Source: Streptococcus sp. 29887
Lineage (GTDB): Bacteria > Bacillota > Bacilli > Lactobacillales > Streptococcaceae
Direction of reading: 5' to 3'
DNA length: 64,000 nucleotides
Assembly (NCBI RefSeq): GCF_032595075.1
Contig: NZ_CP118735.1
Location: 1,268,001-1,332,000 of the forward strand
The notes under the pieces were generated by a model, which was not told the DNA's origin, made no database searches, and was given only the letters and a program-made list of their open reading frames with translations. The first letter of the stretch is position 1. Each line of letters begins with the position of its first letter. The translations under genes were made by a program, and so were the position numbers. Shown here piece by piece: positions 12,501 to 20,797 of the stretch.

Positions 12501-15500
12501 TGATTGTTTCAGGTTTGTTGTCTTCAGTTGAGTATGTCTTACCTGGTTCAGCGTTCTCTTCATCCTTAACTGGAGATTTGATTACTGTACCGTCAGTTGT
12601 TACATAGTTAACTGTTACAGAACCTGCTGGCTCGTAAACATACTTAACTGTTGTCGTACCTTCAACAACGTCACCAGTTTCAGCTGCTGAGTCAGCTTTC
12701 ACTTCTTTGTAGTAGTAAACTGTACCGTCAGCTGCTGTGATCTTAGCTGGTTTGTTATCAAGAGTTGTGTAGGCTGTACCTGTTGATGATGCAGGAGTAT
12801 CTTCAACATCTTCGGCAATCTTCTCACCTGCAGTGTTGTAGTACTCAACAACAACGTTACCTTTCACTTCTTCGTAAACGTAAGTGACTTGCTTATCTTC
12901 ACCAGAAGTTACTGTACCGTTCTCTTCGCCTTTAGTTGCGTTTGGAACAAGTTTGTATGTCTTACCATCTTCTGTTGTAATAGTTTCTGGCTTGTTGTCT
13001 TCTGTTGAGTATGTCTTACCTGGTTCAGCGTTTTCTTCATCCTTAACTGGAGACTTGATCACTGTACCATCAGTTGTGACATAGTTAACGGTTACTGAAC
13101 CTGCTGGCTCGTAAACGTAAGTAACTTCAGTCGTACCTTCTACAACCTTACCAGTTTCAGATGCTGAACCAGCTTTTACTTCATCCTTAGGCAAGATGTA
13201 GTAAACTTCACCAGTTGTAGCGTTGACGATTTTCTCTGGTTTGTTATCTGTTGTGTCGTATGGTGTACCTGTATCAGAAATCTGAGTATCTGTCACGTCC
13301 GCCGCAATCTTGTTGCCTTCTTTATCTTCGTAATGAACGATGACATCACCTTGTACCAATTCGTATACATAGGTCACTTCTGTTGTACCTGGTGTAACAG
13401 TACCTGTTTCATTTGAAGGAATTGCAGATGGAACAAGTTTGTAGATTTTACCGTCTGCAGTAGTGATTGTGTTTGGACGGAGGTCAGTTGTATCGTACTT
13501 AGTACCTGTAGATGTTTCTGGAGTGTCTTCTACTGTGCTTGCTGTTTCTTTGCCAGCATCAGTTACACCTGAAATTGGGTTACCATTTTCATCCACATAG
13601 TTAACAATAACGTTACCTTTCACTTCTTTGTAGACGTACGTTACTTCTGTTGTCTTACCAGCTTCAACGTTACCAGTTTCGTTACCGATTGTTGCAGTTG
13701 GGATCAACTCATAAGTCTTACCGTCTTCTGTTGTGATAGTAGTTGGTTTGTTATCAGTTGTGTTGTACTCAGTACCTGGCTTAGCGTTTGTTTCATCATT
13801 CACTGGTGCCTTGATAACTGTACCGTCTTCGAGTTTGTAGTTAACAACAACGTTACCAGCTTGTTCAAAAACGTATTGAACAGTTGTTGTTGTTTCTGCT
13901 ACTTTACCAGTTGTTGGTGCAGAAGTGTCTTTCACTTCTTTGTAGTAGTAAACTGTGCCATCTGCTGTTGTGATAGTTTCTGGACGGTTGTCTTCATCTG
14001 TGTTGTAGACAGTACCAACAGACTTGTCATCTTCATCGACAACAGTTGCTGCAATCACTTCACCAGCTGTGTTGTAGTATTCTACAACGACGTCAGACTT
14101 AACTTCTTCGTAGATGTAGGTTACTTCAAGTGTCTTACCAGCTTCAACATCACCCGTTTCGTTACCTTTAGTCGCAGTTGGAACAAGTTTGTAAACTTTG
14201 CCATCTGTAGTAGTAATCGTTTCTGGTTTGTTATCTTTTGTATCGTATGGACTACCTGGTTTTTGATTTGTTTCATCGTTAACTGGTGCCTTAATAACTG
14301 TACCGTCAGCAAGTGTATAGTTCACGACAACATTACCTGCTTTTTCGTAGACGTAAGTTACTTCTGTAGTACCTTCTACGACTGTGCCGGTTTCTTTAGC
14401 TGCATCTTCTGGCTTGATTTCCTTGTAGTAGTAAACATCGCCAGTACCATCTTCAACGATTTTCTCTGGTACACGGTCAGCAGTAGAGTACTCTGTACCT
14501 ACAAGAGCATCGTTTGTATCAACAACAGGAGAGGCAATCACTTTACCGTCTGTGTTTACATAGTTCACAACAACATCGCCATACTTAGGATTTTCTTTGT
14601 AGTAAACTACTTCGTTGATGTCTGCGTCAGTTGCAGTTACAGTCTTATCCTTGACTGTTTCTGTCATTGGCGCATCAGCACCTTCAAGAGTTGTACGGCT
14701 TGCTGTATAGCCTGAAACTTCTGGAAGAACATTTCCTTTAAGTGTATCTGTTGTATCTGCTACCCAGTCACCGTAAGTAATCTCACCAGTTACAAGGTTT
14801 ACTTGAGCTGGACGAGTGAAGGTTACAGTTTCAGTCTTAACAAGTGGTGTACCTTCTGTTGAACCTTTTGGCAATACATTACCTGCAGCATCTACAAGAA
14901 CTGGTGTACCATCTTCATACTTGTACTCAACTGTACGAGTAACTTCTTGAGTTGCTTCCAAGTTTTTAAGAGTGTCTGGCCATACTGGTGAGTTTGGATC
15001 TGTTGGATCTACTGGCTCACCTGGTACAGCAGTCTTAGGAATATCAACGATACGAGGTTTGATGACAACAAGGAATTCTTGCTTCACAGTTTCATCGTAG
15101 TCATAATCTTGACCAGCTTTAGTAGTGAAGTTGTCAGATACAAGGTCATAACCCAATTTCTTATACTTGTTAATGGTATCTTCAGTTGAGTAAGTGATAT
15201 CTGTACCTGGGTTACCTGTCAAGGTACCTGAATCTTCCAAGAAGTCTGTCGCACCTTGAACTTGGTAGCGGATGATAGCTTCTTGTGGAACTGGTGTGTA
15301 CCAATGAGTTGTAATGGTATCAGTAACTGTACCAGGCGAGTTACCTAATGTGTAGTTCTGGAAGTAGCCGGCATAGGTCAATTGAATACCTTGTGGATTT
15401 CCAAATTCATCAAGAATAGGATAGTAAGTCTTACCGTCTGCTGCAGTATAAGGAGTTACATTTGCATCACCTGCTTGACCTTGTAACACCCTATCCCAAT

Positions 15501-17712
15501 CTTTTATTTTTATTTCTTCCAATTTTTGAGGAACAACTACTCTTTCTCCTGAATTAGCCTTTCTAATCCAGTGAGTTTGAAGTCTACTTCCAGCTGCATC
15601 TAACGCACGAACACGGAAGACATACAATTCGCCTTCTTTTGCATTTGGATTCATCAAAATTTCAAAGATGTTCCCGTTTGCTAGCGTAAACTGTGCAGGA
15701 TCTGTTACGACTGTGCCCGTATTAACTGCATCATCTGCAAGATTACCAATTGTATTAGCTGGAATCTGCATTACCTTGAACTTAGTCAAAAGCTCTGGAT
15801 TCAAAACTAAGTTTGTATTGGTAGCACCTGGAGCTATGACTGAAGATTCCATCAACTTCATGAAACCATCTGAGCTTAACAAAGTATAACTTGGAGTAGC
15901 AGTTGACGTTGGATCGATTAAGTAAAGGTCTTTTGTAACTGTACCATCTTTATCTACAGGAGTGGCAACTAGCTTCGAACCAATTGGTGAACCAAATGGC
16001 TCACGCGTCTGGTCAACATAACTTGTTGCAGCATATTTTGGATAAGATTTTGTTGTTGTCGTCGTTTCGACAAATTTGTAACCTGGAATCTCACGTACAC
16101 CAGATGGAGTATTTACAAGTCCAGGCTGTGAAACCATTGTATAAGTCGCCAGATCCTTGCCAGAATCTTTTACGCTATAGTATGTAGGATGTTCTACTAA
16201 CCTAGGTACAAGAACGTTTGATTGAACAGTGTTATTGTCAAACTGGAAGGATAGAGTACCAGCTGTCGAGTCCGTTTTCGTTTCTCCTACAAAACTTACA
16301 ACAATAGGCAAATCAACACCAGAAGTTGCTTGGAAAGTCGTAAAGTTTGCAGACTCTCCAACATTCAAATAATTAGATTCTAGGACCGTTCCGTCTTTAG
16401 TAACTAATTCTACCAAGATTGGTGAGGTAGCTGGATCAGCAGTTGCTGAAGCACGGAAATAGGCACTGTCAGTCCTACCATATTTTAAAGGATTTGCCTT
16501 AGTTTCATCTGGTGTCGGCTTTTTATCTGGTGTAAAGCCATATGGATAAAATCCTGGGCGCACTGCATCATACCAGCTTGATAGGGCTGCATAGTGGAAT
16601 GTGTAGTAATTTGCAACCTTCGTTCCTGTCATTGTGCCATCTGTTTTTGAGGCAACACTTGCTCCGTTTGGATCATCCATAGAAGGTTTAGTTGATTGTG
16701 CTTCTACTAATACCCCTGTTCCTGAACCAATAGATGCACCTGCTGCAACTTCAAGTGATACTTGGATATCTTCAGTTCCCAAGAATTTACGCAATTCCAA
16801 AGCCAAGGCTTCAACATTAGTACGAACTGCATTGATTTGTTCATTAACATTTTCAAGAGTTGTTACTGAGTCTTTCAAGACTTTAGTTGCTTCACTCGCT
16901 GCTAATTTTGTTGCGTTAGCCGCTGTTTTCAATGCAGTATTATCGCTATCAGATGTAGCAACAAGGCGGTCAGCTTCATCAGACAAAACTTCAGCTTCTG
17001 AGATGTTTTGCTCAAGAACTACTTTAGCTTCAGCAACAGGTGTTTGCGCTGCTGCAGTTTTAGTAGTTGTTGAAGTTGTTGCTGGTGCTTGCGTTGTTGA
17101 AGTTGTTGCAGTTGCTTTCTTAACAACTTTCACTGCTACAAGGTTTTCAGCCCCTTCAGTCACTTCTTGTGATACTGTAGATGCTTGACCATTCGCCAAT
17201 TCGTAACCTGCTGGCAATTCTGCTACTACTTCAACAGTCGTTTTTGCACTTGCATCTGTTGTTGTAACTGTAGTTGATTTCACTACTGCATTTACAAGTG
17301 TGCCATCTTCAAGAACATACTTAACGATGTAATTGATAGTAGCTGTACGCTCAGTTGCTGTCGCTACTTCTGTAGATGGTTCTGTTGTCGTTGCAGCTTC
17401 TGTCGCTGATGTTTCAGTGGCAGTTGAAGCTACCGTTGCTGATGCTTCTGTTGACGCAACTGTCGCTGACGTTTCAGTTGTAGTTGACGGTGCTACTTCT
17501 GCACTTGCTTCTGTTGAAGAAACAAGCGTTGTAGTCGCTGTCGTCGTTTCTGATGATGCAGCGGTTGTTTCTGCTTTAGCGGTTTGCGCACCAGCACCCA
17601 TTGCTAGTGACATACCAAGCAATACGCTGGCCGCACCAAAATGATATTTACGGATTGAAAAGTGTTGTTTCATTCCGTACCAATCAAATGATTTTTTCTT
17701 TGCTTTTTGCAT
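9586..17712 (-). CDS. Giant LPXTG cell-wall protein with MucBP-like repeats
   Basis: Predicted adhesin of 2708 residues. In order: a YSIRK-type signal peptide (FSIRKYHFGAASVLLGMSLA near residue 17), a Thr/Ser/Ala-rich stretch to about residue 220, a helical segment (about 225-310), and a unique region to about 1040 that could bind ligand. Thirteen long repeats of about 80-90 residues follow (motifs VVNY...DGTVI..PV.D and TTEVTYVYE), resembling mucin-binding MucBP modules. Two copies of a Pro-rich block (starting NWIPQIPATP near residues 1953 and 2129) flank repeat 12. Six short repeats of 52-56 residues (KVVTNHVDEDGNPIAPQEEG) come next, then a Pro/Ala linker and the sortase signal LPNTGEASS with a membrane span and KRRRNED tail. 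A strong GGGGGAAG site precedes the ATG. The ligand is unknown; mucin binding is inferred from module type only. Confidence 0.93.
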   Translation of the reverse strand: MQKAKKKSFDWYGMKQHFSIRKYHFGAASVLLGMSLAMGAGAQTAKAETTAASSETTTATTTLVSSTEASAEVAPSTTTETSATVASTEASATVASTATETSATEAATTTEPSTEVATATERTATINYIVKYVLEDGTLVNAVVKSTTVTTTDASAKTTVEVVAELPAGYELANGQASTVSQEVTEGAENLVAVKVVKKATATTSTTQAPATTSTTTKTAAAQTPVAEAKVVLEQNISEAEVLSDEADRLVATSDSDNTALKTAANATKLAASEATKVLKDSVTTLENVNEQINAVRTNVEALALELRKFLGTEDIQVSLEVAAGASIGSGTGVLVEAQSTKPSMDDPNGASVASKTDGTMTGTKVANYYTFHYAALSSWYDAVRPGFYPYGFTPDKKPTPDETKANPLKYGRTDSAYFRASATADPATSPILVELVTKDGTVLESNYLNVGESANFTTFQATSGVDLPIVVSFVGETKTDSTAGTLSFQFDNNTVQSNVLVPRLVEHPTYYSVKDSGKDLATYTMVSQPGLVNTPSGVREIPGYKFVETTTTTKSYPKYAATSYVDQTREPFGSPIGSKLVATPVDKDGTVTKDLYLIDPTSTATPSYTLLSSDGFMKLMESSVIAPGATNTNLVLNPELLTKFKVMQIPANTIGNLADDAVNTGTVVTDPAQFTLANGNIFEILMNPNAKEGELYVFRVRALDAAGSRLQTHWIRKANSGERVVVPQKLEEIKIKDWDRVLQGQAGDANVTPYTAADGKTYYPILDEFGNPQGIQLTYAGYFQNYTLGNSPGTVTDTITTHWYTPVPQEAIIRYQVQGATDFLEDSGTLTGNPGTDITYSTEDTINKYKKLGYDLVSDNFTTKAGQDYDYDETVKQEFLVVIKPRIVDIPKTAVPGEPVDPTDPNSPVWPDTLKNLEATQEVTRTVEYKYEDGTPVLVDAAGNVLPKGSTEGTPLVKTETVTFTRPAQVNLVTGEITYGDWVADTTDTLKGNVLPEVSGYTASRTTLEGADAPMTETVKDKTVTATDADINEVVYYKENPKYGDVVVNYVNTDGKVIASPVVDTNDALVGTEYSTADRVPEKIVEDGTGDVYYYKEIKPEDAAKETGTVVEGTTEVTYVYEKAGNVVVNYTLADGTVIKAPVNDETNQKPGSPYDTKDNKPETITTTDGKVYKLVPTATKGNETGDVEAGKTLEVTYIYEEVKSDVVVEYYNTAGEVIAATVVDEDDKSVGTVYNTDEDNRPETITTADGTVYYYKEVKDTSAPTTGKVAETTTTVQYVFEQAGNVVVNYKLEDGTVIKAPVNDETNAKPGTEYNTTDNKPTTITTEDGKTYELIPTATIGNETGNVEAGKTTEVTYVYKEVKGNVIVNYVDENGNPISGVTDAGKETASTVEDTPETSTGTKYDTTDLRPNTITTADGKIYKLVPSAIPSNETGTVTPGTTEVTYVYELVQGDVIVHYEDKEGNKIAADVTDTQISDTGTPYDTTDNKPEKIVNATTGEVYYILPKDEVKAGSASETGKVVEGTTEVTYVYEPAGSVTVNYVTTDGTVIKSPVKDEENAEPGKTYSTEDNKPETITTEDGKTYKLVPNATKGEENGTVTSGEDKQVTYVYEEVKGNVVVEYYNTAGEKIAEDVEDTPASSTGTAYTTLDNKPAKITAADGTVYYYKEVKADSAAETGDVVEGTTTVKYVYEPAGSVTVNYVTTDGTVIKSPVKDEENAEPGKTYSTEDNKPETITTEDGKTYKLVPNATTGEENGTITSGEDKQVTYVYEEVKGSVVVNYIDTEGNVIKAPVTDTPSSSTGTAYDTTDNKPTTITTEDGTTYELVPVLTKGSETGKVVEGETVVTYVYRKVVAPTPDVKTGSVVIRYVEAGNESNVLKDPVLDENAVVTGTKYDTTDEGDKPAEIVKDGVRYVLVPSKTTAVDPNGNPVTETGEVAEGTTVVTYKYQKVANWIPQIPATPENPTPVNPVIPYPFDPTNPDKPIDPTRPYPGGEVPSIPHVPGFTPVDPKTNEPLKPVDPTDPSKGYVPPTPDESGIDTPIPYVQNGNVVVNYVTEDGTVIKAPVQDETNAPAGKSYDTTDNKPTEIVTEDGSRYVLIPSKTVGSETGTVEGGKTTEITYVYKKVANWIPQIPATPENPTPVNPVIPYPFDPTNPDKPIDPTTPYPDGEVPSIPHVPGFTPVDPKTNEPLKPVDPTDPSKGYVPPTPDESGIDTPIPYVQNGNVVVNYVTEDGTVIKAPVQDETNAPAGKSYDTTDNKPNTITTEDGTTYELVRVEGSETGTVEGGKTTEVTYVYRKVETPAKKVVTNHVDEDGNPIAPQEEGTTPNKSIPGYEFTGKTVTDPDGNTTHIYRKVETPAKKVVTNHVDEDGNPIAPQEEGTTPNKSIPGYEFTGKTVTDPDGNTTHIYRKVETPAKKVVTNHVDEDGNPIAPQEEGTTPNKSIPGYEFTGKTVTDPDGNTTHIYRKVETPAKKVVTNHVDEDGNPIAPQEEGTTPNKSIPGYEFTGKTVTDPDGNTTHIYRKVTKVVTNHVDEDGNPIAPQEEGTTPNKSIPGYEFTGKTVTDADGNTTHIYRKVTKVVTNHVDEDGNPIAPQEEGTTPNKSIPGYEFTGKTYTDGDGNTYHVYRKVSNPVAPKPETPASPAPQAPATPKPQAPAAPATPSAPATTAKAGAAQLPNTGEASSSAAVLGAGMLIAALALAGKRRRNED
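9832..10828 (-). repeat. Six short in-frame repeats of 156-168 bp in the surface gene
   Basis: Each unit encodes the same 52-56 residue module ending HIYRKV or HVYRKV. Units are almost identical at the DNA level, with a few synonymous changes and small edits such as DPDG, DADG and DGDG. Confidence 0.9.
10814..11863 (-). repeat. Tandem duplication with a 525-bp period (Pro-rich block plus MucBP repeat)
   Basis: The sequence around 11030-11335 recurs at 11555-11860 with an offset of exactly 525 bp (175 codons). The copies differ at a handful of positions, for example TRPYPGG against TTPYPDG. This is a recent in-frame duplication inside the surface gene. Confidence 0.85.
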
Positions 17713-17804
17713 TCGAAAAAACTTCCCCCTTTTTTATTATATTGATTACTTAAGTTTTCAAATTTTCTGTAAGAAAACATGGAAACTTCGGTAACAACTT
17801 TTGT

Positions 17805-17833
17805 ATTTTACAATAATAACTGCTTTAAATCAA
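17805..17833 (-). promoter_or_regulatory. Promoter of the giant surface-protein gene
   Basis: Read on the minus strand: TTGATT (17833-17828), a 17-base spacer, then TAAAAT (17810-17805). It lies about 95 bases upstream of the ATG. A TATAAT at 17742-17737 is too close to the ribosome site to be preferred. Confidence 0.5.
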
Positions 17834-17885
17834 GAAAAAAGTTTTGAAATATAAAATTTTTTCAACATTTTTTTCATCAATAAAT

Positions 17886-17901
17886 TTGTTAACGTTACCA
17901 A
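17886..17901. promoter_or_regulatory. Candidate CcpA (cre) operator upstream of the surface gene
   Basis: TTGTTAACGTTACCAA matches the cre consensus WTGNNARCGNWWWCAW with one mismatch. It is about 175 bp upstream of the start codon and upstream of the proposed promoter. Confidence 0.35.
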
Positions 17902-18420
17902 ATTATTTGAAATTTAGAATTACATCTAGCAGGCTTGTTTGATATGTTTTTGTGTAAAGTCTGAAGAGGGGAAAATGGCGCGCCCGAATGTGGCATTTAT
18001 ATATGAAGATAATTGCTCATTTCCACGGGATGAGCATATCCAACTGCTAGAGTAGTTGAATGATTTGGAGAAAAATTGATAAGTGATTGTCTAGGTTATC
18101 AACAGTAAGAAACTGGAAAGAAGGGTAGAATTTGTCTTACTATGGGGGCTATTGTTCACAAATTCTTATCATGCTTTTGATATTTTTCACCTAAATGCTT
18201 GGGAGAAAAAATAAGAACCCTGTTATCTACAGAGTTCTACTATATAGTATAATGCTGTCCTCAAAAGCCTGCAACAAGATCTGAATGCTTGCCTAACCGT
18301 TTACAATCCAGTGAAAATCGATTATGCTACTCCGTCCCCTCTTCTAAAATTACATTTTCTCGTAATCCCCTGATATTCTCAATCGGCATGTGCATCAAAA
18401 GGCAACTCAATTTTCATCAA
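17902..18420. other. Intergenic stretch without a supported gene
   Basis: I see no supported gene. A 26-codon frame (17975-18055) has a good AGAGGGG site and starts MARPNVAF, but it is too short to assign. A hairpin AGAACCCTGT/ACAGAGTTCT (18214-18238), followed on the minus strand by TTATTTTTT, looks like a leftward terminator. Confidence 0.4.
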
Positions 18421-18612
18421 AAAAAGAGGCTGGGCTCAAGACCAACCTCGCTTCTCAGAGTTCGTGTCAACATCTCAGCGCAGTGGTTGATTGGCTTTAA
18501 CAGTCCAGTGGAGTGAAATAGTCTGGGGATAGACTGTTTCAGCTCAACAACTGGAAATAAGGACTTGTTGACGAACTCATCTTTGAAATATAGAGTTCTT
18601 TCTTACTCCCGT
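18421..18612. repeat. Dispersed intergenic repeat, copy A
   Basis: The first 75 bases match copy B at 28048-28120 almost exactly. They start with an imperfect palindrome (AGGCTGGGCT...ACCAACCT) and continue through CTCAGCGCAGTGGTTGATTG. Middles differ. The ends again share GACGAACTC...GAGTTCTTTC...CTCCC, an inverted repeat. The 75-base block is open in one frame in both copies, but no ribosome site or longer gene supports coding. Confidence 0.75.
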
Positions 18613-18651
18613 TCAGTAGCCAACTAAATCCTTTCACGAATACTGTTTTCT

Positions 18652-18685
18652 AACTTTTTAAGGTCAGTACATACCTTAAAAAGTT
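18652..18685. terminator. Perfect 13-bp hairpin, terminator-like
   Basis: AACTTTTTAAGGT pairs perfectly with ACCTTAAAAAGTT across an 8-base loop, followed by TTGTT. It lies just beyond the decayed Rpn remnant and may have ended its transcript. Confidence 0.5.
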
Positions 18686-18734
18686 TTGTTGCATATATTT
18701 CTCTATCTATTTAAGGTTATCAATTCAGATTAGA

Positions 18735-18985
18735 GCTTTGTTCAGGACTTTCCTCTAATTAGAATTGACTGCGGTAAGTTGCTACCTGCTCAACTGTAAA
18801 CTCCGTTGCAATAGCAATCATGTCATCAGACATATTTGCTTTTTACATCCGTTTGATGGTGTCTAGTTTTTTCGGTATCTATGCCTTTCTCTATTCCTTT
18901 CTCAAAACCATCTTCAACACCCCCTCATAGCCTTCTTCAAAGCGTTCCTACATGGTTTCGTAATAACTAGCGGCGTGATGCATGT
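18735..18985 (-). pseudogene. Decayed 3' fragment of an Rpn-type nuclease gene
   Basis: On the minus strand this matches the C-terminal third of the intact gene next to it. The stretch from CGCTAGTTATTACGAAAC to the GFEKG codons is nearly identical. It carries an in-frame TAG where the intact gene has CAG (ETMQER becomes ETM-stop-ER) and a one-base deletion in the EEGVED codons. A diverged tail still reads MSDDMIAIATEFTVEQV, matching MSDDDISLVLKIPIEQV of the intact protein. It is a remnant of a paralogue that recombined or duplicated here. Confidence 0.8.
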
Positions 18986-18999
18986 GGAGTATTTCAAGA

Positions 19000-19932
19000 T
19001 TAGTTGCCTTGTTCAGGACCTTCTTCTGTGACAATATCTTTCCGCAACAGCCTCACTTGCTCAATAGGGATTTTCAGAACTAGGGAAATATCATCATCAG
19101 ACATGCCAACTTGAAAAAGAGAAGTCAAAACTTCTTGCGTTTTTTGCTCCGCACCTTTCTCAAAACCATCTTCAACACCCTCCTCATAGCCTTCTTCAAA
19201 GCGTTCCTGCATAGTTTCGTAATAACTAGCGGCATTTCGGTTCCATGTGTCAATCATTGTTCTTTCCTCCTGTGTCCAATTATTCACATCCAAAAGATAC
19301 TCTGCCCTTTGGATAGCACTGGTTTGTTTTAAGCTAAATTCTTTGTTAGAGAAGAATTCCATCCAAAGCTGTTGTTTCCTATCCATTTCTCCTAATTTTA
19401 GTTTCTTCAGTTCTACAATGACCATCTCGAAGGGCTTTCTCGCTTGTTCTTGTTTACCAAATGGAAACTGCAAGACCTGACCTGTTTCTGAATCCGTAAT
19501 AATAAATGAACGGACTGGTTTTTCATCTTTAAAGTAGTTGGTTGCAACTACGGCGATAGCATAGACAGGTTGAATTTTATCATACATCTTATGGGTTTTG
19601 GCAACTTTTTGTCGAACATTGGGCAGGTTTGCGACCAGGTGTTGGCAAATATAGGTCCACAATCGTTTCAAAAAGCCTCTTTGGTAGGCGACTTGGATTT
19701 CAATCACCACTTGAGTATCATCTTCTAAGGAAGCAAGCACATCAACGGTCGTAGTGAAGTAGCCATCTTGCTCTTTCTTCAAATCAGCTAGGGTTCCATT
19801 CATAATTTTGACCTCTTTTGGTCTGAAACCTAGAAATGCCTCAATGAAATCTGTGGTTACCTCTGGATCGCTAAACACTTTTTTAGCTGCAATGTCCATC
19901 ATTGGGTTGATAGGATGTCTTTTTTTGCTCAT
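19000..19932 (-). CDS. Rpn-family recombination-promoting nuclease / PD-(D/E)XK putative transposase
   Basis: Protein of 310 residues from ATG 19932, which follows GGAG by six bases; an ATG four codons upstream has no ribosome site. The N-terminus (NPMMDIAAKKVFSD...TDFIEAFLG) and the core (TVDVLASLEDDTQVVIEIQVAYQ) are typical of the Rpn/PD-(D/E)XK transposase family. The likely catalytic residues are D of VDVLA, E of VIEIQ and the following Q. The C-terminus has the acidic EEGYEEGVEDGFEKGAEQ helix and a short DNA-binding-like tail. Family members promote RecA-independent recombination in E. coli. Here the decayed copy directly downstream supports past recombination. The biological role in streptococci is not known to me. 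Confidence 0.85.
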   Translation of the reverse strand: MSKKRHPINPMMDIAAKKVFSDPEVTTDFIEAFLGFRPKEVKIMNGTLADLKKEQDGYFTTTVDVLASLEDDTQVVIEIQVAYQRGFLKRLWTYICQHLVANLPNVRQKVAKTHKMYDKIQPVYAIAVVATNYFKDEKPVRSFIITDSETGQVLQFPFGKQEQARKPFEMVIVELKKLKLGEMDRKQQLWMEFFSNKEFSLKQTSAIQRAEYLLDVNNWTQEERTMIDTWNRNAASYYETMQERFEEGYEEGVEDGFEKGAEQKTQEVLTSLFQVGMSDDDISLVLKIPIEQVRLLRKDIVTEEGPEQGN

Positions 19933-20048
19933 ATTTTTCTCCATATTCTATTGATTGAGATATAACCTCGTATGATATATTCGAAAAACAGAGCATTTTC
20001 CCTAATTATATTATAGCACATTCACTAACATTTTTAAAATTCAATACC

Positions 20049-20081
20049 AAAAACCTGCTAGTTATTTGAAAACTAACAGGT
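20049..20081 (-). terminator. Terminator of the 54-codon gene
   Basis: ACCTGCTAGTT/AACTAACAGGT forms an 11-bp stem with one G-U-type mismatch; on the minus strand it is followed by TTTTT. Confidence 0.75.
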
Positions 20082-20086
20082 CAAGT

Positions 20087-20251
20087 TTACTCATTTTCTT
20101 TCTCTTTAGCTATACGCTCTCTTTCCAAGCGCAATTTACGATTGGGATTGAGCGTGTTAAAAAGTTCTTCCAATTTCTCAGCATTCCAAACATCTGCTGC
20201 AGAAACGAAATTTCCATCCTTATCCTTGAAGGATATCGGTTTATCACCCAT
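20087..20251 (-). CDS. Small conserved hypothetical protein, 54 residues
   Basis: Short gene starting MGDKPISFKDKDG and ending ERIAKEKENE. Support: a strong GGAGG site five bases before the ATG, an adjacent intrinsic terminator after the stop, and a charged, soluble composition with the conserved-looking motif SAADVWNAEKLEELFNTLNP. I recall very similar small proteins in other streptococci, but cannot name a function. It is separated from obg by a repeat-filled 550-bp gap. Confidence 0.8.
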   Translation of the reverse strand: MGDKPISFKDKDGNFVSAADVWNAEKLEELFNTLNPNRKLRLERERIAKEKENE

Positions 20252-20383
20252 AGACACCTCCAAATTTCTATCATTACTTATTTTTTACTCGTCCAAGTTT
20301 AAAGCAAGCAGCTGAAACACCCTATTCCAAGACTACCTCGCCTTCGAGTTCCCCAGTTAAATCCATGCCAACTTATCGGAAGT

Positions 20384-20692
20384 GTTACGACATGGAGTAC
20401 AGGCAGTCGATACTACTGCCTGTACGGAATTAGTAAGGTTGGTAGGTAGTCCGCCATAGCGGCTACCGTACTACATCAAGTCCTTTAGGACTTAGAGGTA
20501 GTTCCAACGTTACGACATGGAGTACAGGCAGTCGTTATTACTCCCTGAACGGAATTAGTAAGGTTGGTAAGTAGACCGCCATAGCGGCTACCGTACTACA
20601 TCAAGTCCTTTAGAACTTAGAGGTAGTTCCAACGTTACGACATGGAGTACAGGCAGTCGATGTTACTGCCTGTACGGAATTAGTAAGGTTGG
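20384..20692. repeat. Tandem 125-bp repeat, about 2.5 copies
   Basis: Units start with GTTACGACATGG at 20384, 20509 and 20634, so the period is exactly 125 bp. Copies differ at only a few bases. The third breaks off after about 59 bases. Each unit holds three palindromes: TACAGGCAGT/ACTGCCTGTA, GGTAG.CCGC/GCGGCTACC and AAGTCC/GGACTT. The region between the small gene and obg (20252-20797) contains no supported gene. Confidence 0.85.
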
Positions 20693-20772
20693 TTACCTCG
20701 CTTTTGAATTTCTTGGCTCGGGTTAAAACTATCCCCCGGACATGGTCGCTTTCGTATTTCAAGGCGACCAGC

Positions 20773-20795
20773 TGAAAAAGTCCACTGGACTTTTT
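20773..20795 (-). terminator. Hairpin terminator after obg
   Basis: GAAAAAGTCCA/TGGACTTTTTC is a perfect palindrome two bases beyond the obg stop codon. Confidence 0.65.
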
Positions 20796-20797
20796 CA

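Noticed and set aside
9586..17712. Many plus-strand open frames, up to 284 codons at 13861-14715
   Set aside because: They run antisense to the repeat gene, repeat with its period and have odd Cys/Phe/Val-rich compositions. They are shadows of Thr/Asn/Lys codons.
17975..18055. 26-codon frame with a good ribosome site
   Set aside because: It is too short to assign, with no relatives recognised and no terminator after it; left as a note only.
20384..20692. Possible CRISPR array
   Set aside because: Units are 125 bp and identical throughout, with no unique spacers and no cas genes nearby.
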